DNA of 27,384 nt. Source: JBBIOI01 sp037443425 (lineage in GTDB: Bacteria > Desulfobacterota > BSN033 > UBA1163). The stretch is taken from NCBI GenBank assembly GCA_037443425.1, contig JBBIOI010000041.1:1-27384 (forward strand), written 5' to 3'. The notes below the pieces were generated by a model. The model saw nothing but the letters and a program-made list of their open reading frames with translations, did not search any database and was not told the origin of the DNA. Position numbers and translations under genes: made by a program. Each line of letters begins with the position of its first letter. Within the stretch, counting starts at the first letter, position 1. This document shows, piece by piece, positions 8,148 to 16,355 of the stretch.

Positions 8148-8642
8148 TTGCCGAGGATTGACCCAAGTTCTTTAGAATTGAAAGATAGAGTCGTTCATAT
8201 TAATCGTGTAGCGAAGGTTGTAAAGGGTGGTAGGAGATTTAGCTTTAGTGCCCTTGTTGTTGTTGGCGATGGAAAGGGACATGTTGGAAGCGGTTTAGGA
8301 AAGGCTAATGAAGTGCCAGAGGCAATCCGTAAGGCTATTGAGCACGCAAAGAGGAACCTGATAAAGATTCCTATCATCAATAAGACCATTCCTTATGAGG
8401 TATTGGGTAAGTTTGGTGCTTCAAAGGTATTATTGAAACCTGCTTCAGAAGGAACTGGTGTTATTGCTGGTGCTGTAGTTAGAGCCATTGCTGAATCAGC
8501 AGGAATTGAAAATATATTAACGAAATCTCTTGGCTCTAACAATCCATACAATCTTATAAAAGCAACCATGCAGGCCATGCAACAACTAAAATCACCTGAA
8601 GAGATTATGGAGATTCGAAGACAAAAACAAGTGGAGAGTTAA
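8148..8642 (+). CDS. rpsE: 30S ribosomal protein S5 (TTG start)
   Basis: S5 contributes to decoding fidelity and mRNA unwinding. Two in-frame TTG codons (8142 and 8148) are possible. GGGAGGA at 8134-8140 lies one base before the first but seven before the second, so TTG 8148 is chosen, giving 164 residues (MPRIDPSSLELKDRV). VNRVAKVVKGG-like and VVVGDGKGHVGSGLGKANEV motifs are conserved. Confidence 0.96.
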   Translation: MPRIDPSSLELKDRVVHINRVAKVVKGGRRFSFSALVVVGDGKGHVGSGLGKANEVPEAIRKAIEHAKRNLIKIPIINKTIPYEVLGKFGASKVLLKPASEGTGVIAGAVVRAIAESAGIENILTKSLGSNNPYNLIKATMQAMQQLKSPEEIMEIRRQKQVES

Positions 8643-8647
8643 TAAAG

Positions 8648-8839
8648 GTGGAAGGAAATAATATAGAGAAAAAGATCAAGGTTAAATGGATTAGAAGTAC
8701 GATAGGTCGACCAGAAGACCAGAAAAAGACAATAAAGGCGCTTGGATTCAAAAGGCTTTATCAAACCCTTATACTTCCGGATCGACCTGAGATTCGAGGT
8801 ATGATTAATAAAGTGATACATCTTGTAGAAATTTTATAA
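8648..8839 (+). CDS. rpmD: 50S ribosomal protein L30
   Basis: A small protein of up to 63 residues with the L30 core KVKWIRSTIGRPEDQKKTIKALGF and a MINKVIHLV tail. The start is uncertain. GTG 8648 has only a distant GGAG (8633-8636). A better site, GGAAGGA at 8650-8656, would serve a codon near 8663, where only ATA is found. GTG 8648 is kept here. It begins 5 bases after the rpsE stop. Confidence 0.93.
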   Translation: MEGNNIEKKIKVKWIRSTIGRPEDQKKTIKALGFKRLYQTLILPDRPEIRGMINKVIHLVEIL

Positions 8840-8859
8840 CCTTTAGGAAGGGGACAATA

Positions 8860-9303
8860 ATGAGGTTAGAGGAGTTAAAACCCCCGGCTGGATCAAGGAA
8901 GAAAAGAAAGAGGGTAGGGAGGGGAGTAGGGTCAGGACATGGCAAGACTGCATGTCGCGGATCAAAGGGTCAGAATGCACGTTCTGGTCGCGGGACAAAG
9001 GCAGGGTTTGAAGGAGGACAGATGCCCCTTCAGAGACGACTTCCTAAAAGAGGATTCAATTCGCCGTTTAAAGAGGAATATTCAATTATCAATGTTAGAG
9101 ATTTAAATCGTTTTCCAAAAGATAGCATAGTGGATCCAGAGGTTTTAATGAAGAGTGGTCTTTGGAAAAAGGGTGAAAAAGTTAAACTTTTAGGTGATGG
9201 TGAAATTGAGCATCCTTTAATAGTGCGTGTCCATATGGCAAGTGATTCTGCAATTAAAAAAGTAGAGAAGGTCCAAGGAAGGGTGGAGATTATTAGCCCA
9301 TGA
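8860..9303 (+). CDS. rplO: 50S ribosomal protein L15
   Basis: A 147-residue L15. The glycine- and arginine-rich N-terminus (RVGRGVGSGHGKTACRGSKG, then QNARSGRG and FEGGQMPLQRRLPKRGF) is diagnostic; it threads into 23S rRNA. The ATG at 8860 follows AGGAAGGGG. Its stop overlaps the secY start as ATGA at 9300-9303, the usual arrangement. Confidence 0.98.
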   Translation: MRLEELKPPAGSRKKRKRVGRGVGSGHGKTACRGSKGQNARSGRGTKAGFEGGQMPLQRRLPKRGFNSPFKEEYSIINVRDLNRFPKDSIVDPEVLMKSGLWKKGEKVKLLGDGEIEHPLIVRVHMASDSAIKKVEKVQGRVEIISP

Positions 9304-10628
9304 TTTCAGGTGCACAGAACATCTTTAAGATCCCGGAGCTTAAAAGAAGGATTCTTTATACACTCTTCTTTTTGGCCATCTATCGAATAGGGGTTCATAT
9401 TCCTACTCCTGGTATAAATGGTGACGCCCTGGCATCATTCTTTGCACAGGCTAAGGGAACCCTTTTCAGTCTTATAGATATGTTTTCAGGTGGAGCACTT
9501 GAAAGATTATCGGTATTTGCATTGGGTATAATGCCTTATATAAGTGCCTCTATTATACTTCAACTACTTACAGTGGTTATTCCATATCTTGCACAGCTTC
9601 AAAAGGAAGGAGAGATTGGAAGAAAAAAGATAATTCAATATACCCGTTACGGCACAGTTATTCTAAGTATGATTCAGGGATTTGGAATTGCAGTTGGGCT
9701 TGAGAGCATGAGAGGTGCGGCCGGAGAGATGATCGTTCTTAATCCAGGCTGGTCTTTCAGATTTATGACAGTCATTACCCTTACTGCAGGAACAGCCTTT
9801 ATCATGTGGCTTGGTGAACAGATTACGGAGAGAGGGATTGGAAATGGGATATCCCTTATTATTTTTGCAGGTATTGTAGCAAGGATGCCCAATGCTATTG
9901 CAAACACATACGAACTTTTCAGAGTGGGGCAGATGAATATACTAACAATCTTGATATTGATTGTCATTATGATTTTGGTTGTTGCAGTAATAATATTCGT
10001 AGAAACAGGGCAAAGAAGACTTCCGGTGCAATATGCAAAGAGGGTTGTGGGCAGAAGGGTTTATGGTGGTCAAAGCACTCATTTGCCATTAAAATTAAAC
10101 ACCTCAGGGGTTATCCCTCCTATATTTGCATCTTCCATATTAATGTTTCCCTTAACAATAGCAAACTTTCTACCAAAACCCTGGCTTGAGGAGCATCGAT
10201 GGATACAGTCCATTCTGAATAGTTTGGGTCCTGGAGCACTTTTATATAATCTCTTATATGTTGGCTTTATAATTTTCTTCTGTTATTTTTACACAGCTGT
10301 AACCTTTAATCCAAACGATGTAGCCGAGAACATGAAGAAGTTTGGAGGTTATATCCCTGGCATAAGACCTGGTCAGAAGACTGCTGAATATATTGATAAG
10401 GTCTTAACCCGTATAACGCTTGGTGGTGCACTATATGTTTCGGCCATATGTGTTTTGCCCACAATTCTATATAGAAAGTTTAATGTCCCGTTTTATTTTG
10501 GAGGAACTGCACTTCTGATAGTCGTAGGTGTAGCACTGGATACCGTTCAACAGATTGAAGCCCATATGCTAACAAGACACTATGAAGGCTTGATGAGAAA
10601 GGGCAGACTCAAAGGTAGAAGGGGATAA
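9300..10628 (+). CDS. secY: Preprotein translocase subunit SecY
   Basis: A 442-residue integral membrane protein, the channel of the Sec translocon that exports or inserts proteins across the inner membrane. Ten hydrophobic segments can be read. Signatures include FFLAIYRIGVHIPTPGI (TM1), the plug region MFSGGALERLSVFALGIMPYI, and QRRLPVQYAKRVVGRRVYGG (loop C4). The start overlaps the rplO stop, with GGTGGAG inside rplO as ribosome-binding site. adk follows one base after the stop. Confidence 0.98.
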   Translation: MISGAQNIFKIPELKRRILYTLFFLAIYRIGVHIPTPGINGDALASFFAQAKGTLFSLIDMFSGGALERLSVFALGIMPYISASIILQLLTVVIPYLAQLQKEGEIGRKKIIQYTRYGTVILSMIQGFGIAVGLESMRGAAGEMIVLNPGWSFRFMTVITLTAGTAFIMWLGEQITERGIGNGISLIIFAGIVARMPNAIANTYELFRVGQMNILTILILIVIMILVVAVIIFVETGQRRLPVQYAKRVVGRRVYGGQSTHLPLKLNTSGVIPPIFASSILMFPLTIANFLPKPWLEEHRWIQSILNSLGPGALLYNLLYVGFIIFFCYFYTAVTFNPNDVAENMKKFGGYIPGIRPGQKTAEYIDKVLTRITLGGALYVSAICVLPTILYRKFNVPFYFGGTALLIVVGVALDTVQQIEAHMLTRHYEGLMRKGRLKGRRG

Positions 10629-10629
10629 A

Positions 10630-11286
10630 ATGATAAATCTTATACTTCTTGGACCTCCAGGGGCAGGAAAGGGAACTCAGGCACAGATGATTTCAGAAAG
10701 ATATCATATTCCACAGATCTCAACAGGGGATATCTTGAGAAAGGCAGTAAGAGAGAATACTTTATTAGGGATGAGGGCAAAAGAATTTATGGAGCGAGGC
10801 GAGCTTGTCCCGGACGAAGTAGTTATAGGTATAGTTGAGGAGCGATTAAAAGAACCAGATTGTGAACGTGGATTTATACTTGATGGATTTCCAAGGACAA
10901 GACCACAAGCAGAAGCACTTCAAAAAATATTGGCTAACATAGGAAAAGCCATAAATTATGTAATAAATATAGAGGTTGAAGATGAAGAATTAATACGTCG
11001 ATTATCTGGAAGAAGGACCTGCAGGGATTGTGGTGCTATGTATCATATATATTTTAATCCTCCAAAGAATGAGGGTATTTGTGACCGTTGCGGAGGCAAT
11101 CTTTACCAGAGGGAGGATGATAAAGAGGAGACCATAAGGACGAGATTGAGAGAATACAATAGGCAGACAGCTCCACTTATAGAATATTATCAAGGGAAAA
11201 GAGCCCTTCATTCAATCCGTGGGATTGGAAATAAAGAACAGATATTTTCACAGATTTCCAATCTTTTGGATAGAAATCCATGTTAG
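10630..11286 (+). CDS. adk: Adenylate kinase, zinc-lid type
   Basis: This 218-residue enzyme interconverts ATP + AMP and 2 ADP. The P-loop GPPGAGKGT is at residues 8-16, the AMP-binding STGDILR at 31-37 and DGFPRT at 85-90. The long LID has C131, C134, C151 and C154, the structural zinc site seen in Gram-positive and many other bacteria but absent in E. coli. It lies between secY and infA; the map gene often found next to it is missing. Confidence 0.97.
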   Translation: MINLILLGPPGAGKGTQAQMISERYHIPQISTGDILRKAVRENTLLGMRAKEFMERGELVPDEVVIGIVEERLKEPDCERGFILDGFPRTRPQAEALQKILANIGKAINYVINIEVEDEELIRRLSGRRTCRDCGAMYHIYFNPPKNEGICDRCGGNLYQREDDKEETIRTRLREYNRQTAPLIEYYQGKRALHSIRGIGNKEQIFSQISNLLDRNPC

Positions 11287-11298
11287 GAGGGGTAATCT

Positions 11299-11517
11299 AT
11301 GCCAAAAGAAGAGGCCATCCAAGTCGAGGGAAAGGTCTTAGAGACACTACCAAACGCAATGTTTAGGGTGGAGCTCGAAAATGGTCACAAGGTTTTAGCG
11401 CATATCTCAGGCAAGATGAGAATGCACTATATTAAAATATTACCCGGTGACAAGGTTATGGTAGAACTATCTCCATACGATCTCAGCCGGGGTAGAATAA
11501 TCTTTAGGGAGAAATAG
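11299..11517 (+). CDS. infA: Translation initiation factor IF-1
   Basis: A 72-residue OB-fold protein of exact family length, with the conserved MPKEEAIQVEGKV start, HISGKMRMHYIKILPGDKV and ELSPYDLSRGRI. IF-1 blocks the ribosomal A site during initiation. AGGAGGGG lies 8 bases before ATG 11299. It is followed at once by rpmJ, as in many genomes. Confidence 0.98.
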   Translation: MPKEEAIQVEGKVLETLPNAMFRVELENGHKVLAHISGKMRMHYIKILPGDKVMVELSPYDLSRGRIIFREK

Positions 11518-11521
11518 GAAA

Positions 11522-11635
11522 GTGAAAGTCAGGGCATCAGTAAAGAAGATTTGTGATAAATGTAAGATCGTCAGACGCAAAAGGATAATTAGAGTAATAT
11601 GTGAAAATCCGAAGCATAAACAGAGGCAAGGGTGA
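11522..11635 (+). CDS. rpmJ: 50S ribosomal protein L36 (GTG start, zinc type)
   Basis: A very short gene of 37 codons starting GTG 11522 and ending TGA 11633-11635. It encodes MKVRASVKKICDKCKIVRR followed by ...VICENPKHKQRQG, the unmistakable L36. Zinc ligands are C11, C14, C27 and H32, so it is the C+ paralogue. GGGAG at 11507-11511 and AGGA at 11516-11519 precede it. It starts 4 bases after the infA stop. Confidence 0.97.
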   Translation: MKVRASVKKICDKCKIVRRKRIIRVICENPKHKQRQG

Positions 11636-11688
11636 TATTTTCCGGCTTCAATACTGACCACTATATTTTATTTATGAAGGAGTAAGAA

Positions 11689-12066
11689 ATGGCAAGGATT
11701 GCAGGAATTGATTTACCAAAGGATAAAAGGGTTGAGATTGCCTTGACATATATCTATGGGATTGGAAGACCATCTGCCAATAAGATTCTTGAGAAGGCAA
11801 ATGTCAACAAGGATACAAAGGTTAGTCAACTCACTGAGGCAGAGGTGGTGCGGATAAGGGATATCATTGAACAGGAATATAAAGTAGAAGGTGATTTGAG
11901 GCGTGAAGTTGCAACAAATATAAAGCGGTTAATGGATATTGGTTGTTATAGGGGGCTTAGGCATAGGCGATCTTTACCTGTTCGTGGACAGAGAACCCAC
12001 ACCAATGCACGGACAAGGAAAGGGCCAAGAAGGGCAATAATAGGCAAGAAGAAGGAGAAGGAGTAA
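11689..12066 (+). CDS. rpsM: 30S ribosomal protein S13
   Basis: A 125-residue S13 starting MARIAGIDLPKDKRVEIALT. The helix-two-turn-helix YIYGIGRPSANKIL and the C-terminal RGLRHRRSLPVRGQRTHTNA tail that contacts P-site tRNA are conserved. It opens the alpha-operon segment. It lies 53 bases after rpmJ; AAGGAG precedes the ATG. Confidence 0.98.
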   Translation: MARIAGIDLPKDKRVEIALTYIYGIGRPSANKILEKANVNKDTKVSQLTEAEVVRIRDIIEQEYKVEGDLRREVATNIKRLMDIGCYRGLRHRRSLPVRGQRTHTNARTRKGPRRAIIGKKKEKE

Positions 12067-12097
12067 TCTTTTGAAAATTAAATTATAAGGAGGAAAT

Positions 12098-12487
12098 ATG
12101 GCCACAGGGCCTGGAGCAAAGAAGAAGAAGGTTAAGAAGAATATTCAATCAGCAATTGCCCATATTCAAGCAACATTTAATAATACGATCATTACTATAA
12201 CTGACCATTCTGGGAATGTGATTACATGGTCAAGTGCAGGGACTCAAGGTTTTAAAGGATCCAGAAAAAGCACACCATTTGCAGCCCAGATGGCAGCCGA
12301 AGACGCGGCAAAAAAGGCTATGGAGCATGGTGTAAAATTTGTTGACGTATATGTGAAGGGGCCAGGAGCAGGAAGAGAATCAGCACTTAGGGCCCTGCAA
12401 GCGGCAGGCCTTAAGGTTCATCTTATCAAAGATGTCACTCCGATTCCCCATAATGGATGTAGGCCTCCAAAGAGGAGAAGGGTTTAA
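12098..12487 (+). CDS. rpsK: 30S ribosomal protein S11
   Basis: A 129-residue S11 with AHIQATFNNTIITITDHSGNV and the C-terminal DVTPIPHNGCRPPKRRRV, both near-universal. S11 lines the mRNA path on the platform near the Shine-Dalgarno helix. AAGGAGG lies before ATG 12098. Its neighbours rpsM and rpsD are in the standard order. Confidence 0.99.
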   Translation: MATGPGAKKKKVKKNIQSAIAHIQATFNNTIITITDHSGNVITWSSAGTQGFKGSRKSTPFAAQMAAEDAAKKAMEHGVKFVDVYVKGPGAGRESALRALQAAGLKVHLIKDVTPIPHNGCRPPKRRRV

Positions 12488-12520
12488 GAGAGCTTAATTT
12501 TATAGAAGAGGAGGTTAAAT

Positions 12521-13147
12521 TTGGCGAGATATACAAATTCTGTTTGTCGATTATGTAGAAGGGAGAATATGAAGCTCTTTCTCAAAGGAGAGAGATGCTA
12601 TACAGATAAATGTGCAATTGAAAGAAGGAATTATCCACCGGGTCAACATGGTCAAAGTAGAAAGAAGTTTTCAGACTATGGGGCTCAGCTCAGAGAGAAA
12701 CAGAAGGTCAAAAGGATGTATGGACTTCTGGAAAGACAATTTAGAAATCTCTTTAAAGAAGCTGATAGGCAGAAAGGGATTACAGGCGAAAATTTACTCG
12801 TTTTGCTCGAAAGGAGATTAGATAATACAGTCTATAGATTAGGTTTTGCAAGTTCGAGAAATGAGGCTCGTCAACTGGTGAGACATAACCACTTCCTGGT
12901 CAATAAGTCGAAAGTAAATATCCCTTCTTACCTTGTAAAACCAGGGGATGTAATCGAAGTAAGGGAGAAAAGTAAAAAGATGGCACGAATCTTAGAAGCA
13001 TTAGAGGGGGTAGACAGGAGAGGAATTCCTCAGTGGTTGGAGCTGGATAAAGAGAATATGAGGGGTAGTGTAAAGGCTTTACCAACAAGAGAGGATATCA
13101 CTATACCTATCCAAGAGAAATTGATTGTAGAGCTTTATTCAAAATAA
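12521..13147 (+). CDS. rpsD: 30S ribosomal protein S4, zinc type (TTG start)
   Basis: A 208-residue S4. The N-terminus has the zinc motif C9, C12, C26 and C31, then NYPPGQHGQ. The S4 RNA-binding domain RLDNTVYRLGFASSRNEARQ follows. S4 nucleates 16S rRNA folding and in E. coli represses the alpha operon. The start is TTG 12521 with GGAGG at 12510-12514; the same 16-base initiation region occurs at rpsZ. Confidence 0.98.
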   Translation: MARYTNSVCRLCRRENMKLFLKGERCYTDKCAIERRNYPPGQHGQSRKKFSDYGAQLREKQKVKRMYGLLERQFRNLFKEADRQKGITGENLLVLLERRLDNTVYRLGFASSRNEARQLVRHNHFLVNKSKVNIPSYLVKPGDVIEVREKSKKMARILEALEGVDRRGIPQWLELDKENMRGSVKALPTREDITIPIQEKLIVELYSK

Positions 13148-13180
13148 CTTTTTAACCCTTTATTCGGAGGGAGGAAATAT

Positions 13181-14200
13181 ATGGTTCAAAGAAGCACAAG
13201 GGATTTAATTCGACCTAAAAGATTGGAAGTGGAAAAAGAGACATTAACTCCTTTCTATGGGAAATTTATTGCTGAGCCCTTGGAGAGGGGTTTTGGCATA
13301 ACAATAGGGAACTCTCTACGTCGTGTACTTCTTTCTTCAATTCAGGGAGCTGCAATCACTTCAGTTAAGATCGATGGAGTACTTCACGAGTTTTCAACAG
13401 TACCAGGGATCAAGGAAGATGTGACAGATATCATTCTTAATCTCAAAGAGGTGAGATTGAAGCTTCATACCGAAGGACCAAAAACAATCAGGGTAAAGGC
13501 TGAGGGACCTATGGTATTGAAGGCTGGTGATATTATTACAGATGATGCGGTAGAGATATTGAATCCAGATCATTATCTGGCAACCCTATCAAAGGATGCA
13601 AAACTTTCCATGGAGATGGTGGTAAAGATTGGAAGAGGTTATGTACCTGCGGAAAGAAACAAGGATGAAAATCAGCCCATTGGTACAATCCCAATGGATG
13701 CTATATTCTCTCCTATTAAAAAGGTGAACTATACTGTGACCAATGCTCGGGTTGGTCAGAGGACAGACTACGAGAGATTGACACTGGAGGTATGGACTGA
13801 TGGTAGTTTAACTCCAGAGGAGGCAGTTACACATGCAGCAAAGATATTGAAGGATCAACTATCGATATTTACAGCATTTGAGGAGGAGGAAGAAGAGGAA
13901 ACAGAAGTATCTGAAGATGAAAAAAAGACAGAGGCATTAAATGAGAATCTTTTTAAGAGCGTGGATGAACTTGAGCTCTCTGTTCGTTCTGCAAATTGTT
14001 TAAAACATGCAAATATAAGACTTATTGGAGACCTGGTCCAGAAGACAGAGGCAGAAATTCTGGCAACAAAGAACTTTGGTAAAAAGTCTCTGAATGAGAT
14101 AAAAGAGATACTGGCCAGTATGGGATTAAGCCTTGGTATGAAAATAGATAACTGGCCTTTTAAGAAACAGGAAGAGAAGGTTGAATCTGAAAGGACATGA
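13181..14200 (+). CDS. rpoA: DNA-directed RNA polymerase subunit alpha
   Basis: This 339-residue subunit forms the dimer on which RNA polymerase assembles. The N-terminal domain (to about residue 230) has PLERGFGITIGNSLRRVLLSS. The C-terminal domain (about 255-325) keeps the UP-element residues in SVRSANCLKHANI and GKKSLNEIKEI. Between them is a markedly acidic linker (residues 234-247, seven glutamates in a row). GGAGGGAGG precedes ATG 13181. Confidence 0.98.
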   Translation: MVQRSTRDLIRPKRLEVEKETLTPFYGKFIAEPLERGFGITIGNSLRRVLLSSIQGAAITSVKIDGVLHEFSTVPGIKEDVTDIILNLKEVRLKLHTEGPKTIRVKAEGPMVLKAGDIITDDAVEILNPDHYLATLSKDAKLSMEMVVKIGRGYVPAERNKDENQPIGTIPMDAIFSPIKKVNYTVTNARVGQRTDYERLTLEVWTDGSLTPEEAVTHAAKILKDQLSIFTAFEEEEEEETEVSEDEKKTEALNENLFKSVDELELSVRSANCLKHANIRLIGDLVQKTEAEILATKNFGKKSLNEIKEILASMGLSLGMKIDNWPFKKQEEKVESERT

Positions 14201-14212
14201 TAGGAGGATGAA

Positions 14213-14674
14213 ATGAGGCATCGGGTTGCAGGTAGAAAGTTAAGTCGGCATACAAAACATAGAGAATTGATGTTTCGTAACCTCCTTGTCTCTCTTATTA
14301 GACATGAAAGGATTAAGACCACTATTGCTAAGGCAAAAGAGCTTAGGGGATGGATTGATAAAGTCATTACATTGGGAAAAGAAGGGACACTTCATGCGAG
14401 AAGACAAGCGTTTTCGTTGCTTCGTGATAAGGGAATAGTGAAGAAGCTTTTTGACGAGATCGCTCCTAAATTGAAGGATCGTCAAGGCGGTTACACTCGA
14501 ATTTATAAATTGGGCTGGCGGCAGGGAGATGGTGCGCCACTCTCATTAATAGAATTGGTAACATTTAATCCCTCAAAAGAGGAGAAAAAATCTGCTGTTA
14601 GCAAGGCAAAAGAGGCCCTCGGTAAAATAGCTCCCAAAAAGAAGAAGGCTAGCGAAGAAAAAGAGACAAAATAG
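14213..14674 (+). CDS. rplQ: 50S ribosomal protein L17
   Basis: L17 lies near the tunnel exit. The first 120 residues (MRHRVAGRKLSRHTKHRELM, LIRHERIKTTIAKAKELR, GGYTRIYKLGWRQGDGAPLSLIEL split across the text) match the family. The lysine-rich C-terminal tail lengthens it to 153 residues, as in many non-enteric bacteria. GGAGG precedes ATG 14213. It ends the ribosomal superoperon. Confidence 0.97.
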   Translation: MRHRVAGRKLSRHTKHRELMFRNLLVSLIRHERIKTTIAKAKELRGWIDKVITLGKEGTLHARRQAFSLLRDKGIVKKLFDEIAPKLKDRQGGYTRIYKLGWRQGDGAPLSLIELVTFNPSKEEKKSAVSKAKEALGKIAPKKKKASEEKETK

Positions 14675-14710
14675 TTTAAACTCCTTTAGATTTCTTCAAA
14701 GGTCCTTCCA

Positions 14711-14716
14711 TATAAT
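14711..14716 (+). promoter_or_regulatory. Possible -10 element ahead of groL
   Basis: An exact TATAAT lies in the 68-base gap between rplQ and groL, flanked by the imperfect inverted repeat TTCCA (14706-14710) / TGGAA (14722-14726). No convincing -35 sequence is seen at the right spacing, and no CIRCE element. groL may have its own promoter, or it may simply be read from the ribosomal operon. Confidence 0.3.
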
Positions 14717-14742
14717 TAATTTGGAAAGAAAGGAGAAGATTT

Positions 14743-16347
14743 ATGGCAAAAGAATTGAAGTTTGATCAGGAGGCAAGGAATTCAATCCTTGAAGGAGTAA
14801 ATATTCTCTCAAACGCCGTTAAAGTGACTTTAGGGCCAAAAGGAAGAAATGTTGTACTTGAGAGGCCTTACGGTTCACCTGTAGTAACAAAAGATGGTGT
14901 TACAGTGGCAAAGGAGATTGAGCTTGAGGATCATTTTCAAAATATGGGAGCAAAAATGGTTAAAGAAGTTGCTTCTAAGACATCAGATACTGCTGGTGAC
15001 GGAACCACAACAGCTACTATATTAGCCCAGGCTATATATAGGGAAGGGTTTAAGGTTATAACTGCAGGGGCTAGCCCCATGGAGGTGAAGAGAGGAATTG
15101 ATTTCGCAGTTGAGGAAGTGATTAAAGAGCTTAAAAAGATTTCAAAACCCATAAAGGGGCAAAAGGAGATATCCCAGGTTGGAACTATATCTTCAAATAA
15201 TGATTCTACGATTGGGAGCATAATAGCAGACGCAATGAGTAAAGTTGGAAAAGAAGGTATTATTACTGTTGAAGAGGCAAAGGCAATGGAGACAACACTT
15301 GATGTTGTTGAGGGGATGCAATTTGATCGCGGCTATATCTCTCCATATTTCGTTACCGATCCTGAAAAGATGGAGGTCATTTTAGAGAATCCGTTTATAT
15401 TAGTCTTTGAAAGGAGGATATCAAATGTAAAGGAACTTCTTCCTATCCTTGAGCAGGTTGCAAAAACTGGATATCCGTTACTCATAATTGCAGAGGATGT
15501 TGAGGCAGATGCACTTGCAACACTTGTTGTAAACAAGTTAAGAGGGATCTTAAAGTGTGCAGCAGTTAAGGCACCTGGCTTTGGAGATCGTAGAAAGGCT
15601 ATGCTTGAAGATATTGCGATCTTAGTAGGTGGTAAAGCTATTATGGAAGATGTTGGAATCAGGCTCGAGAAGATGCGAATCGAAGATCTGGGACGTGCAA
15701 AGAAGGTGATCATCGATAAAGATAATACAACCATTGTTGATGGAGCAGGCAAAATTTCAGAGATTGAAGCCCGAATCAAACAGATTCGAAGCCAGATAGA
15801 AGAGACCACATCGGATTACGATAGAGAAAAACTACAGGAGAGATTGGCTAAATTGGCTGGTGGCGTAGCTGTTATAAAGGTTGGTGCAGCTACGGAAACA
15901 GAGATGATGGAAAAAAAGGCAAGGGTTGAAGATGCCCTTCATGCAACGCGCGCCGCTGTTGAGGAAGGAATCGTTCCAGGAGGTGGTGTGGCTTATATTA
16001 GGTGTATCCCTGCGCTTAAGAAAATAAAGTTTGAGGATGATCGTCAGATGGGGGTTGATATTGTGCTCAAGGCCCTTGAAGAGCCTATCAGACAGATTGC
16101 TGAAAACTCAGGTCATGAGGGATCGGTTGTTGCCGAGAAAGTGAAGCAGAAGGAGGGTGCCTTTGGATTTGATGCAGATAAAGAGGAGTATACAGATATG
16201 ATAGAGGCAGGGATTATTGATCCAACTAAGGTGGTAAGACTTGCACTTCAGAATGCAGCCAGTGTAGCATCATTACTTATTACCACAGAGGCAGTCGTAG
16301 CTGAGAAGCCTAAAAAAGGTGAACCTGCTATGCCACCTATGTATTGA
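14743..16347 (+). CDS. groL: Chaperonin GroEL (60 kDa)
   Basis: A 534-residue group I chaperonin that folds proteins in an ATP-driven barrel. ATPase residues are in GPKGRNVVLE (31-40), D52 and DGTTT (86-90). The C-terminal tail ends KKGEPAMPPMY instead of the usual GGM repeats. No groES lies beside it; it follows rplQ by 68 bases, so it may be transcribed with the translation genes or may be one of several groEL copies. GGAG precedes ATG 14743. Confidence 0.98.
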   Translation: MAKELKFDQEARNSILEGVNILSNAVKVTLGPKGRNVVLERPYGSPVVTKDGVTVAKEIELEDHFQNMGAKMVKEVASKTSDTAGDGTTTATILAQAIYREGFKVITAGASPMEVKRGIDFAVEEVIKELKKISKPIKGQKEISQVGTISSNNDSTIGSIIADAMSKVGKEGIITVEEAKAMETTLDVVEGMQFDRGYISPYFVTDPEKMEVILENPFILVFERRISNVKELLPILEQVAKTGYPLLIIAEDVEADALATLVVNKLRGILKCAAVKAPGFGDRRKAMLEDIAILVGGKAIMEDVGIRLEKMRIEDLGRAKKVIIDKDNTTIVDGAGKISEIEARIKQIRSQIEETTSDYDREKLQERLAKLAGGVAVIKVGAATETEMMEKKARVEDALHATRAAVEEGIVPGGGVAYIRCIPALKKIKFEDDRQMGVDIVLKALEEPIRQIAENSGHEGSVVAEKVKQKEGAFGFDADKEEYTDMIEAGIIDPTKVVRLALQNAASVASLLITTEAVVAEKPKKGEPAMPPMY

Positions 16348-16355
16348 TTGCGATT

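Noticed and set aside
8663..8665. ATA start codon for rpmD
   Set aside because: The upstream GGAAGGA is well placed, but ATA initiation is very rare; GTG 8648 is kept as the annotated start.
14681..14700. Terminator between rplQ and groL (CCTTT / AAAGG)
   Set aside because: A 5-pair stem with a 10-base loop and no T-run; not convincing.
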